A stretch of 64,000 bases of DNA from Bdellovibrio bacteriovorus (GTDB lineage: Bacteria; Bdellovibrionota; Bdellovibrionia; Bdellovibrionales; Bdellovibrionaceae): positions 3,038,001-3,102,000 of the forward strand of contig NZ_CP102930.1 of the NCBI RefSeq assembly GCF_025558485.1, given 5' to 3'. The position numbers and the translations under genes were made by a program. Below the pieces are notes generated by a model. The model ran no database searches. It was given only the letters and a program-made list of their open reading frames with translations, and was not told the origin of the DNA. Shown here in pieces: positions 52,441-59,674 of the stretch; the first letter of the stretch is position 1; every line of letters starts with the position of its first letter.

Positions 52441-53313
52441 CTATTTTAGCTTCTTGCCTTGTCCACGTGAAAAGTAGTTCCAGATGAATTTGCCGCAGGG
52501 GCCTAACTCCTTTGCAGAGTGTCGGGCGATGCTTGTGTGCAGGGTGATCGGTTTTTGTCCCAGCGTCACAAGGGATTTTCGCTTGATTTCCTCTTTAATT
52601 GCAAAATCCGGCATACGGCCGTAACCCAGTCCGCTTTCCAAAAAGACCTTTTTGGTCTGTAAATCCTGAACGCTGATCGTGTTTGCCGGATTGATGATTC
52701 CACCCGAGCGGTCGGAGCTTTTCACCGTGCTGGAAAGAACAATTTGAGGATATTTCTTCAGATCCTCGGCGGTGGGTTTTTTCAGCTTTGCCAAAGGATG
52801 TTTGGCAGCGCAGACCATCACCATGTCCACAGTGAAAAGCTCCTCTGTGATGAGGAGTCCTTTTTCGTTAAAGATCGTGCCTAATGAAATATCGGCATGG
52901 TCCTCCAGCAATTGTTCATCTGTACTGAGAACATCGTGAATAATTTTGATCTCCGTCTGGGGGAAGCGTGAAGAGAATTCCTTCAGCGCGCCGACCAAAT
53001 TCGGGAGGGGCCACAGCGCACTGACGGCCAGACGGATGATCGGTTCATGTCCTCTTTTTAAAAATTCGGCAGTTTCCCCCAGTTCATCGAACTGGAAGAT
53101 CAGGTCGCTGGCTTTCTTTAGGAAGGCCCGGCCCTGAGGGGTCAATGTCGGACGATACTGGTCCCGGCTGAACAATTTAAAACCCAGTTCGTCTTCCAAT
53201 GTGCGCATGGAGTAACTGACAGCACTTTGCGCGCGATGCAATTCCTGGGAAGCGGCTCGGAAGCTTCCGGAAGAGACAATAGTTTTAAGGACTTGCAGTT
53301 GATCCAGCGTCAT
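52441..53313 (-). CDS. LysR-family transcriptional regulator
   Basis: 290 residues from the ATG at 53313. Winged helix-turn-helix (residues 3-62; [32 protein letters not shown]), then a periplasmic-binding-like effector domain (about 90-285). Divergent from the pirin gene with an AT-rich operator-like region between, the usual LysR arrangement for control of the neighbour. Effector unknown; pirin can respond to redox or quercetin in other bacteria. Confidence 0.93.
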   Translation of the reverse strand: MTLDQLQVLKTIVSSGSFRAASQELHRAQSAVSYSMRTLEDELGFKLFSRDQYRPTLTPQGRAFLKKASDLIFQFDELGETAEFLKRGHEPIIRLAVSALWPLPNLVGALKEFSSRFPQTEIKIIHDVLSTDEQLLEDHADISLGTIFNEKGLLITEELFTVDMVMVCAAKHPLAKLKKPTAEDLKKYPQIVLSSTVKSSDRSGGIINPANTISVQDLQTKKVFLESGLGYGRMPDFAIKEEIKRKSLVTLGQKPITLHTSIARHSAKELGPCGKFIWNYFSRGQGKKLK

Positions 53314-53336
53314 ACCAGAAAAGTATATCAAAAAAA

Positions 53337-53400
53337 TAGATCATGTTAATAGAAAAATTATAATTTTTTTAGATCATTTAATTTTGTATGATTATTCCAG
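53337..53400. promoter_or_regulatory. LysR/pirin intergenic operator region
   Basis: Two TAGATCAT copies at 53337 and 53370 (33 bp apart, about three helical turns) flank a perfect 16-base palindrome at 53353-53368 (A5-TTATAA-T5). The second copy overlaps the likely -35 of a pirin promoter whose -10 is TATGAT near 53387. Confidence 0.55.
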
Positions 53401-53484
53401 ACGCCAACAACTATGCAAAGAAGCAACAGTACGGGCGCAAAAATAAAGCTACAATGGCGTAGCGCCCGAAGAGAGGAGTTCTTT

Positions 53485-54186
53485 ATGATGTATCAACGTA
53501 AATCCGCCGACAGAGGCTATGCGGAATTTGGTGGCTGGCTGAAGTCCATGCACACATTCTCGTTTGCCGACTACTACGATCCAAAATTTATGGGTTTCCG
53601 TGATTTGCGTGTGATCAATCAGGACTGGATTGCGAAAGCCTCCGGATTCCCGACGCATCCTCACCGTGATATGGAAATCATCACCTACGTTCTGAAAGGA
53701 ACGGTGGAACATAAAGACAGTCTGGGCAATGTCGGTCAGATCAAGGCCGGGGAAATTCAGACCATGCACGCAGGAACGGGCATGCGCCACAGTGAATACA
53801 ATCCGTCCCCGACCGAAGAACTTCAGTTGTTCCAGATTTGGATCATGCCGGACGTGGCCGGGGCCAAACCGGGCTACACCCAGCAGTCCTTCACCCGTGA
53901 ACAGAAGCTGGATCAGTTCAAGCTGATCGTTTCCAAAGACGGTCGTGAGGGCAGCCAAATGATCAATCAGGACGTGAACCTGTACGCTTCCGTATTCACA
54001 GAAGGTCATGCGCAGGAATTCAAGCTGCGTCCAGGCCGCGCTGCCTGGCTGCAATTGGCGGAAGGTGAACTTGAGGTCAATGGTCAGGTGTTAAAATCCG
54101 GTGACGGTCTGGCCGTTGAACAGGAAGAGGTTCTAAAACTGAAAGCGTTGCAAGAAACCGAGTTCCTGCTCTTTGATCTGCGCTAA
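53485..54186 (+). CDS. Pirin-family protein
   Basis: 233 residues from the ATG at 53485, GAGGAG before it. Two cupin domains. The N-terminal metal site is formed by THPHRDMEIITY (two His) and MHAGTGMRHSEYN (His and Glu). Pirins bind Fe or other metals, and some act as quercetin 2,3-dioxygenase or as redox-sensitive regulators. Probably controlled by the divergent LysR regulator. Actual activity unknown. Confidence 0.93.
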   Translation: MMYQRKSADRGYAEFGGWLKSMHTFSFADYYDPKFMGFRDLRVINQDWIAKASGFPTHPHRDMEIITYVLKGTVEHKDSLGNVGQIKAGEIQTMHAGTGMRHSEYNPSPTEELQLFQIWIMPDVAGAKPGYTQQSFTREQKLDQFKLIVSKDGREGSQMINQDVNLYASVFTEGHAQEFKLRPGRAAWLQLAEGELEVNGQVLKSGDGLAVEQEEVLKLKALQETEFLLFDLR

Positions 54187-54196
54187 GTCCAAAAAC

Positions 54197-54228
54197 AGAA
54201 GGCGGAGTATCGGCTCCGCCTTCTTTAT
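54197..54228. terminator. Bidirectional intrinsic terminator
   Basis: AGAAGGCGGAG and CTCCGCCTTCT form an 11-bp perfect stem between pirin (+) and the copper chaperone (-). Confidence 0.85.
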
Positions 54229-54245
54229 TTTATCACTTCATGAAT

Positions 54246-54704
54246 TTAGTGATGATGATGCCCTTCCGGCTTTACGCGAGGAATGACTTTGAAATCATAA
54301 GTCTCGCTTTTGCCGTTTACTTTAAAGGTTACTTTCAAAGTTTCTTCAGCCTTCACTTCACGGTTCGGGTCAAACAGCATGATGTGGTTTCCACCCGGCT
54401 TTAGATCCACAGATCCCTTTGCAGGGATGGTCAGCTTTTCCACTTTCTGCATAGCCATGCGACCGTCCTTTTCAACAGTCTCGTGCATTTCCACGGCTTT
54501 GAACGGATCCACTTTTTCAATGGCTACAGAAACTTCTTTGTCTGTGGTGTTGGTGAATGTGCCATAGCCTGCTGTCGCGTTGCTGCCTTTAAGGGGGGCA
54601 AAGATGCGGGCTTCATTGATGGTCAAAGAGGTTTTGGATTCTTTGGCGGCAAATGCCACGGGACTGAAGGCCAAGGCCAAAGCGGCCAGTGCTGTCATTT
54701 TCAT
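54246..54704 (-). CDS. Periplasmic copper chaperone, PCuAC family
   Basis: 152 residues. Signal peptide about 19 residues (cleavage after AFA). Copper motif fits H-X10-M-X21-H-X-M exactly (MHETVEKDGRMAM then GGNHIMLF). The C-terminus ends in EGHHHH, extra His that may bind copper. PCuAC delivers Cu(I) to the CuA centre of cytochrome oxidase with SCO proteins, and a SCO gene is directly upstream, overlapping by four bases. Confidence 0.95.
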   Translation of the reverse strand: MKMTALAALALAFSPVAFAAKESKTSLTINEARIFAPLKGSNATAGYGTFTNTTDKEVSVAIEKVDPFKAVEMHETVEKDGRMAMQKVEKLTIPAKGSVDLKPGGNHIMLFDPNREVKAEETLKVTFKVNGKSETYDFKVIPRVKPEGHHHH

Positions 54705-55279
54705 AAGTTCTCCTTAATTTTTTGAACAATTTCATCAGCAGAGCGCGGACTTGGAATGGAATCCACGACAATGCCTTTTTTATTTAAAATAAAAATGCGA
54801 TCGGTGTGGGCAATGGAATATCCCAGATAGGATTTCGGATCTTGCTCCACCATGTAGCTGGCCCCGAACAGCTTGATGGCCTGATCGATGGACTCTTGGG
54901 TTCCGGTCAAGCCCACAAAAGAAGGGTTGAACTGTTTGGCGTAAGTGGAAACGGATTCGGCGGTGTCGTTTTTGGCATCGACGCTGATAAAGATCAACTG
55001 CACGCGGTCGGCGTCCTTGGAATCAAGTTGCTTGATGGCTTGTGCGGAAAAACTTAAAGCCATCGGGCACACATCCGGGCACTTTGCATAGCCGACGTAC
55101 AGCAGATTCAAAGGTTTGGCGTGATCTGAAAAAGTCCACGCAGCACCTTCGTGAATTAAACTAAAATCTCCACCCATCCGGGGGCCTTGTTGGGAAAACC
55201 ATAAGCCAGCTCCCAAGGCGGCCAAAGCCAGGACACCGGCAAGAAAAGCCATAAGCATTTGTTTTTTAAAGGACTTCAT
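54701..55279 (-). CDS. SCO1/SenC-family copper/thiol protein
   Basis: 192 residues from the ATG at 55279, no clear Shine-Dalgarno. One N-terminal membrane anchor (about 8-28), then a thioredoxin-like domain with CPDVCPMALSF (Cys-x3-Cys copper ligands) and a His in SIAHTDRIFILN as third ligand. Acts in assembly of cytochrome c oxidase CuA. Overlaps the PCuAC gene by four bases, forming a copper-delivery pair. Confidence 0.94.
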   Translation of the reverse strand: MKSFKKQMLMAFLAGVLALAALGAGLWFSQQGPRMGGDFSLIHEGAAWTFSDHAKPLNLLYVGYAKCPDVCPMALSFSAQAIKQLDSKDADRVQLIFISVDAKNDTAESVSTYAKQFNPSFVGLTGTQESIDQAIKLFGASYMVEQDPKSYLGYSIAHTDRIFILNKKGIVVDSIPSPRSADEIVQKIKENL

Positions 55280-55360
55280 TGTTTTTATATAAAGCCGAAT
55301 GGCGCCGCCGCCAAGCTGTAGCATGGCAACTGCAACATCATGCTGCGGGGAAGTTATCTT

Positions 55361-55389
55361 TTGACTTTCGTTTGGGCCTTTCGTAGGTT
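55361..55389 (+). promoter_or_regulatory. Promoter of the manganese riboswitch transcript (TTGACT, 17 bp, TAGGTT)
   Basis: TTGACT at 55361-55366, 17 bases, TAGGTT at 55384-55389. Transcript start near 55392-55396, right at the aptamer. Confidence 0.6.
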
Positions 55390-55468
55390 GGCCGGGTAGT
55401 TAGGGAGTAGTCGAAAATCTTCCCGGATTTTGTTTAGGCCGACATACTGAGTGATGAGCTCCGGTTTA
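55390..55468 (+). ncRNA. yybP-ykoY manganese riboswitch aptamer
   Basis: The conserved GGGAGTAG element at 55403-55410 and the second element GCCGACATACTG at 55438-55449 have the order and spacing of this riboswitch. CCGGG (55392) and CTCCGG (55459) can close the outer stem. It precedes a UPF0016/GDT1 gene, a common partner of this Mn(II)-sensing class. Fine boundaries are approximate. Confidence 0.8.
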
Positions 55469-55499
55469 AACGCAAAAGGATCGCAAGATCCTCTGTTGA

Positions 55500-55553
55500 C
55501 GAGACTGACACGAGTGTTTTTAACAAGCACCGTGTGGTCTCGTTTTCTTTTTT
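55500..55553 (+). terminator. Riboswitch expression-platform terminator
   Basis: CGAGAC pairs with GTCTCG and an inner CACG with CGTG; then comes TTTTCTTTTTT. It lies between the aptamer and the coding start, so it can stop transcription unless Mn(II) is bound. Confidence 0.75.
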
Positions 55554-55590
55554 GAAGCAGCCCCCGCGGTCATAACCGTATCGAGGGCAC

Positions 55591-56142
55591 ATGGAAGCAA
55601 TCATCAATTCATTCTTACTGGTCGCCGCCACGGAAATGGGCGACAAGACTCAATTACTGGCTTTGGTTTTGGCGTCAAAATATAAAAAACCCTGGCATGT
55701 GATGGGTGGTATTTTCGTTGCCACCGTGTTGAATCATGCCTTGGCAGCCTGGGCGGGGGAATGGATCGCAGCCACGGTTCCCAGTCAGTGGCTTAGCTGG
55801 GCGCTGGCGCTGACGTTCTTTGGTTTTGCTCTGTGGATTTTAATTCCTGATAAAGATGATTCCGACACCAACGACATGAAGTGGGGAGCTTTCTGGACAA
55901 CGACAGTTCTTTTCTTCTTTGCAGAGATCGGCGACAAAACCCAGCTTTCCACCGTGGCTTTGGCGGCGAAATATCAAAGTCTGACTTTGGTTACTTTAGG
56001 CACGACAATGGGGATGATGTTCGCGGACGGTTTGGCGGTGGTCTTTGGTGAAAAGCTGACGCAGAGGATTTCAATGAAGTGGATCAATTACGGGTCGTCG
56101 GCTTTGTATGTTCTTTTTGGAGTCGGCATTCTGATGCGCTAA
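55591..56142 (+). CDS. UPF0016/TMEM165-GDT1 family cation transporter (probable Mn exporter)
   Basis: 183 residues, six membrane helices. It carries both family signatures, the Glu-x-Gly-Asp-Lys-Thr motifs TEMGDKTQLLAL (about residue 15) and AEIGDKTQLSTVALAAKY (about residue 110). Family members move Mn(II) or Ca(II) out of the cytosol; MneA-type bacterial members export Mn. The riboswitch upstream makes a manganese role likely. GAGGG lies five bases before the ATG and may pair with GCCCC upstream. Confidence 0.93.
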   Translation: MEAIINSFLLVAATEMGDKTQLLALVLASKYKKPWHVMGGIFVATVLNHALAAWAGEWIAATVPSQWLSWALALTFFGFALWILIPDKDDSDTNDMKWGAFWTTTVLFFFAEIGDKTQLSTVALAAKYQSLTLVTLGTTMGMMFADGLAVVFGEKLTQRISMKWINYGSSALYVLFGVGILMR

Positions 56143-56306
56143 GAGGCTGTATAAAAAGGTGACAGATAAGTTTTGCAAAAGCCTAAGTGGCCGAAAACAA
56201 AAGCTCTTTCCCTCTTTCCGCAGGGCCGTTTATTGCGTCTGGAAAGGGGGAATCGGGGCCCCTATACTCTCACAGTTTCTATGATTTACGAGCCAGTGGG
56301 AGTTTT

Positions 56307-56792
56307 ATGAAAAAGCCAGCCATCGTTTTCTTCTCAGTTCTTTTCTCTGCGATCATTGTGCAGGCGGCACCTGTGGTCAGTAAAACCACCACGGAAGTTC
56401 TGGGCTTTTCCAATATTCTGGGAACCGATGCCACTTCCTGTAATTACTCTGTTGAAAACCGCAAAGATCTAAAAGGCCGCGATGAAGTGGTGGTGTCTTT
56501 GACTTCGGACAAGGAAACATCCATCACAGATTCGATCCGCATTCCTGCTGACAAGCTGCCTTTGAAAGAGGGCGTCCTGCAAGTGCGCCCGGGTTTAAGC
56601 ATCACTTATAAAAAAGGTGTCCTGACCAAAAAAGAAAAGCTGCCGTCTGAAGGACCATCCGGTCAGGACTATCAGGTGATGATGGTGAAGGTCAGTCCGG
56701 ATCTGAAAGTGGTTTCTTTGGGCTACGCTTTGGATTCAGTAAAAAGCATCTTCTCTGAAAAGGCCCTGGCCGAAATCAACTGTACGTTCTAG
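56307..56792 (+). CDS. Secreted hypothetical protein
   Basis: 161 residues from the ATG at 56307, GTGGGAG before it; the 40-residue longer reading is rejected. Signal peptide about 19 residues (cleavage after VQA). Beta-rich mature chain with two cysteines (TSCNYS and the terminal INCTF), probably a disulphide. The 164-base gap upstream includes a TATACT box near 56269. Unknown function. Confidence 0.75.
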   Translation: MKKPAIVFFSVLFSAIIVQAAPVVSKTTTEVLGFSNILGTDATSCNYSVENRKDLKGRDEVVVSLTSDKETSITDSIRIPADKLPLKEGVLQVRPGLSITYKKGVLTKKEKLPSEGPSGQDYQVMMVKVSPDLKVVSLGYALDSVKSIFSEKALAEINCTF

Positions 56793-56811
56793 ATGTGGCT
56801 TTAAAAATGCA

Positions 56812-56845
56812 AAAGCGAGATTCGCCTTCGCCAATCTCGCTTTTG
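56812..56845 (+). terminator. Intrinsic terminator (12-bp perfect stem)
   Basis: AAAAGCGAGATT, ten-base loop, AATCTCGCTTTT. Ends the gene at 56307. The stem's 3' T4 is the only T-run. Confidence 0.75.
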
Positions 56846-56852
56846 GTGGATC

Positions 56853-56877
56853 TCCTGTCCGAAATAACAGGAGGTGT
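56853..56877 (+). promoter_or_regulatory. Hairpin sequestering a perfect Shine-Dalgarno sequence
   Basis: CTCCTGT (56853-56859) pairs with ACAGGAG (56868-56874). The Shine-Dalgarno AGGAGGTG (56870-56877) of the 36-residue ORF lies in the right arm. Pairing would silence translation. Confidence 0.65.
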
Positions 56878-56880
56878 CCG

Positions 56881-56991
56881 ATGCGCAAACCCCAATACTT
56901 GCGTTATCGACGCATTTTGAAGATTACTAAAGAGCTTTTGCTTATTCTGGCTATGATTTTAACGATCATTCTCCAGTTGAAACAACTTTAA
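56881..56991 (+). CDS. 36-residue basic, single-helix membrane peptide (possible type I toxin-like)
   Basis: The frame runs ATG 56881 to TAA 56989-56991. The first 17 residues are basic (MRKPQYLRYRRILKITK). The next about 16 are a hydrophobic helix (ELLLILAMILTIILQ), then LKQL. A perfect AGGAGGTG lies four bases before the ATG, hidden in a hairpin. Small size, basic-hydrophobic layout and a locked Shine-Dalgarno are typical of type I toxin peptides and small regulatory membrane proteins. No known family name is recognised. Immediately followed by a structured RNA and terminator. Whether it is translated is unknown. Confidence 0.5.
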   Translation: MRKPQYLRYRRILKITKELLLILAMILTIILQLKQL

Positions 56992-57182
56992 GAGATCTTT
57001 GAAGCGGCCTCCGGCGTGTATCAGGCCCATGGACCAGTGATTGGGAGACGGGCCTGCGAACCTCGGAAGGGGAACACATGGACGGGGCTGGCGGGGGCAC
57101 CTGTGTACTGTTGCGGTCTTCTGCGGCTCTAAGTAATTTCTAAAACAAAAAAACCGCAGTTTTACTTGCGGGTTTTTTTATT
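56992..57182 (+). ncRNA. Structured non-coding RNA candidate with terminator
   Basis: No ORF fits 56992-57145, yet the sequence is GC-rich and pairs strongly. CAGGCCC pairs with GGGCCTG (7 bp), CCTC-GGAA-GGGG makes a tetraloop, and ACACA(T)GG pairs with CCTGTGT. AGAG..GAAG near the start can close with CTTC..CTCT near the end. An intrinsic terminator (CCGCA/TGCGG plus T7) ends it at 57151-57182. Position between convergent genes suggests an independent RNA. 6S RNA is possible (closed outer stem, size about 150), but I could not align it. Not tmRNA, SRP or RNase P. Confidence 0.5.
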
Positions 57183-57206
57183 ATTAATTTTCTGTGTGGA
57201 CGGGGA

Positions 57207-57737
57207 TTACTGGAAGTTCTGAACTTGCGCGATGTACGGCAGGTTTCTGTAGTAACCCTGATAATCCAAGCCGTAACCCACCACGAACTCGTTTTGGATT
57301 TTGAAGCCGACGTGGTCTATGTCGCATTTTACTTTCAAAGCATCCGGCTTTTCCAGCAAGGACACTGTTGTCAGGCTTTTTGGTTTGCGGGACTGAATGG
57401 CATTTTTCAGATAGTTCATGGTCAGGCCGGTGTCCACGATGTCTTCCACCAGAATCACGTGGCAGTTTTCAATCGGGCTTGCCAGATCCAAAGTCACTTT
57501 CACTTCGCCGGAAGATGAAGTCCCGCCGTGGTAAGAAGCCACACCGAAGAATTCGCAAGTGATGTCGGCGTCAATCGCACGAACCAGATCGGAATAGAAC
57601 ATGAAGGAACCCTTCAGGACACAAACCGCCACCACTTTTTCATTTTTAAATTTTTTGGAAAGAGTCGTGCCCAGCTCTTTTACTTTTTGCTGAATTTGCT
57701 CTTCAGTGATGTAGGGTTTTAAGGAAAGATTCGTCAT
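57207..57737 (-). CDS. hpt: Hypoxanthine-guanine phosphoribosyltransferase
   Basis: 176 residues, standard. PRPP-binding loop VILVEDIVDTGLTM (about residues 98-111), the SGEVK loop (GTSSSGEVKVTL), and VGFKIQNEFVVGYGLDY near the C-terminus. It salvages hypoxanthine and guanine to IMP and GMP. A UPRT gene lies just upstream on the same strand, so purine and pyrimidine salvage are paired. Confidence 0.94.
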   Translation of the reverse strand: MTNLSLKPYITEEQIQQKVKELGTTLSKKFKNEKVVAVCVLKGSFMFYSDLVRAIDADITCEFFGVASYHGGTSSSGEVKVTLDLASPIENCHVILVEDIVDTGLTMNYLKNAIQSRKPKSLTTVSLLEKPDALKVKCDIDHVGFKIQNEFVVGYGLDYQGYYRNLPYIAQVQNFQ

Positions 57738-57756
57738 GGTGGTCCTTTCTCCAACT

Positions 57757-58545
57757 TTACACGAAGGAGTTGTTCATGATTTCGCCAAAGCCCCCGCCGC
57801 CTGGGACGATGTATTGTTTGTCGTTCAGGCCTCGTTCTTGATCCCAAAACTGTCCGGGAGTTGCCTCTAAAACTGCCTGAGGGGACAGTCCCCGGTCAAG
57901 TCTTAAGGCATAGATTACGACCTCGGGATGAGCTGCCAGTACATTCTTCAAATATTCCGGGGTCACAATCAGATTCAGGGCGATAAATTTACGGGCCGGG
58001 CCCTCGATATGGGTCTTGTAGTGTTCAATGGCCGTGACCATGGTGTTTCCGGTGGCTCCCATGGGGTCGGGGAAGATCACATGGGCGTCTTTAACGTCAC
58101 CGCCGATTTTCATACCGCCAAACTCCGCCCCGGTCACAGTGTCTTTGCTGTTTGTCACGCGGGCGGCAAAGATATGGTCCTGACGGACATTTTGAGCGGG
58201 CAGGGCATAGTGCAGGAAATTGTAACAGATATGGCTGGGATAAGTTCCGGCACGGGCCAGGTTCACACTGACGGCTTTCTGTGATGTCTGGATTCTGTTC
58301 CCGGAAAGCTTTTGTTCGGGGTGGATCGCCGTCATACGGGTGTCCTGTTTGAACGCTTCGATCTGGAATTCATTATTGATCGTGATTGAAATCATGTGGG
58401 TGTAAAGAACTTCCACGATGCGGTTGATTTCAGGCTGGAATGTATCCGGGGAACACAGGCGGGCCAGAAGACCGTTCAAGAAAGGACTGTCGATAAGATG
58501 CACTTGCGGGCCATAATGATGGGCCAGTTCCTGCTGAAATGTCAT
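57757..58545 (-). CDS. upp: Uracil phosphoribosyltransferase-family protein, long form
   Basis: 262 residues, about 50 longer than typical UPRT. The PRPP motif is FPDPMGATGNTMVTAIEHYK, equivalent to the family's DPMLATG. C-terminal GGGGFGEIMNNS stands where uracil is normally contacted. N-terminal 60 residues are additional and helical. It probably converts uracil to UMP. The variant PRPP loop and long N-terminus suggest a divergent branch, so base specificity should be treated as provisional. Confidence 0.8.
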   Translation of the reverse strand: MTFQQELAHHYGPQVHLIDSPFLNGLLARLCSPDTFQPEINRIVEVLYTHMISITINNEFQIEAFKQDTRMTAIHPEQKLSGNRIQTSQKAVSVNLARAGTYPSHICYNFLHYALPAQNVRQDHIFAARVTNSKDTVTGAEFGGMKIGGDVKDAHVIFPDPMGATGNTMVTAIEHYKTHIEGPARKFIALNLIVTPEYLKNVLAAHPEVVIYALRLDRGLSPQAVLEATPGQFWDQERGLNDKQYIVPGGGGFGEIMNNSFV

Positions 58546-58562
58546 GATGTAGCCTTTGGTGT

Positions 58563-59579
58563 TTAATTACCTTTTTCAAAATCAACAAAGATCACAAACT
58601 CGCTTTGACCGGCACGGAAGCGTGGGGAACGAAGGATTTTGTAGATTTCAAAGTTCATCAGATCATCTTCGATAGGGCGGTCGATGCCGGGGCCCGGAGG
58701 CAAAACACCGGACATAAAGAAGCCGGTTTCGCCCCCGATTTCAAAAATAGCGGGGAAGGACTTGCGTTGTAATTCCAAAGTGCCACTCGGGGAGGGCTCC
58801 AGCCAGTTTCTTTGAATTTCCAGATTGCCACGCAGGCTGTTGTTTTCAAGATCACTCAGCTCAAAGAATGTCGTCAGACCAATTTCCATGGAAGGGTTCA
58901 TGCGGTTTTTGGCGGCGTATGACCATTGCAGGGTGCGGCTGGCGCTTAAAGTGCGATCTTCCTTGTGCAGAATCACGATGTCCGAGTGATCCAGCACATT
59001 CTTTTTAAAATCAGGCAGGATGCCTGCGGTGTATTCGTTAAAATTCATAAACTGCCCGGTGGACCGGCTGACGGTAAAGATCGTATTCAGGCGACCTCGC
59101 GGGACTTCAGCGTAGTAAACAATCAAATGCGCGCCGGTGCGAGCTGTCGGGCTTGGAGTTGGCGATGCGCCCGGAGTTGCAGCCACGGCCAGAGCGGCAG
59201 TTGCTGGAGGAGGTTCCACCTTATAGGCATCAACCACGCCATCTGCTGCTTCCGAAGACTGTGAGGTGGATTCTGAACTGGCTTCAGCCACAGGAAGGGC
59301 TTCGGGCAGATCGGTGACGCCGCTGGTGGAATTGATTTGCACGGTGGATTTCAGGTACTGAACCCGGCGTTCCAGATTTTGCTGGCCTTTTTGATAAAGC
59401 GTAATGCCAACGCCGCCTGCAACGACAACAACCAAAGAAAGCTGAATCAGCGGATTGCCAATAAAACGTTTCCAGGCAGGTGGGGTTGCGGGTTTGAAGC
59501 TTTCCATGTCAACGCCACACTGCGCACAGTATTTGTCTTCAGGTTGTTGAAAACCACAGCGGGGGCAGTTGATAAGCAT
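58563..59579 (-). CDS. Zinc-ribbon membrane protein, unknown function
   Basis: 338 residues from the ATG at 59579. The N-terminus is a zinc ribbon (CPRCGFQQPEDKYCAQCG, four Cys). One membrane helix follows (about 45-65), then a Ser/Thr/Ala/Pro-rich periplasmic linker (about 85-150) and a C-terminal domain (about 155-338), beta-rich, with SRSTGQFMNFNEYTAG. Zinc ribbon inside, tether, globular domain outside. No family recognised. Divergent from rsmH, 95 bases apart. Confidence 0.72.
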   Translation of the reverse strand: MLINCPRCGFQQPEDKYCAQCGVDMESFKPATPPAWKRFIGNPLIQLSLVVVVAGGVGITLYQKGQQNLERRVQYLKSTVQINSTSGVTDLPEALPVAEASSESTSQSSEAADGVVDAYKVEPPPATAALAVAATPGASPTPSPTARTGAHLIVYYAEVPRGRLNTIFTVSRSTGQFMNFNEYTAGILPDFKKNVLDHSDIVILHKEDRTLSASRTLQWSYAAKNRMNPSMEIGLTTFFELSDLENNSLRGNLEIQRNWLEPSPSGTLELQRKSFPAIFEIGGETGFFMSGVLPPGPGIDRPIEDDLMNFEIYKILRSPRFRAGQSEFVIFVDFEKGN

Positions 59580-59674
59580 GCAATCAGGGTAAGACAAAGC
59601 GACTTGACGCTCAATAGAATAATTCATACCTTGAAAATCCCACAGGAATTTCAAACCAGCGAAAGCGCGCGATC

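Noticed and set aside
56992-57182. SRP RNA, tmRNA or RNase P RNA
   Set aside because: The conserved SRP tip (GGAAG with AGCAGC), tmRNA ends and tag, and the RNase P P4 motifs are absent.
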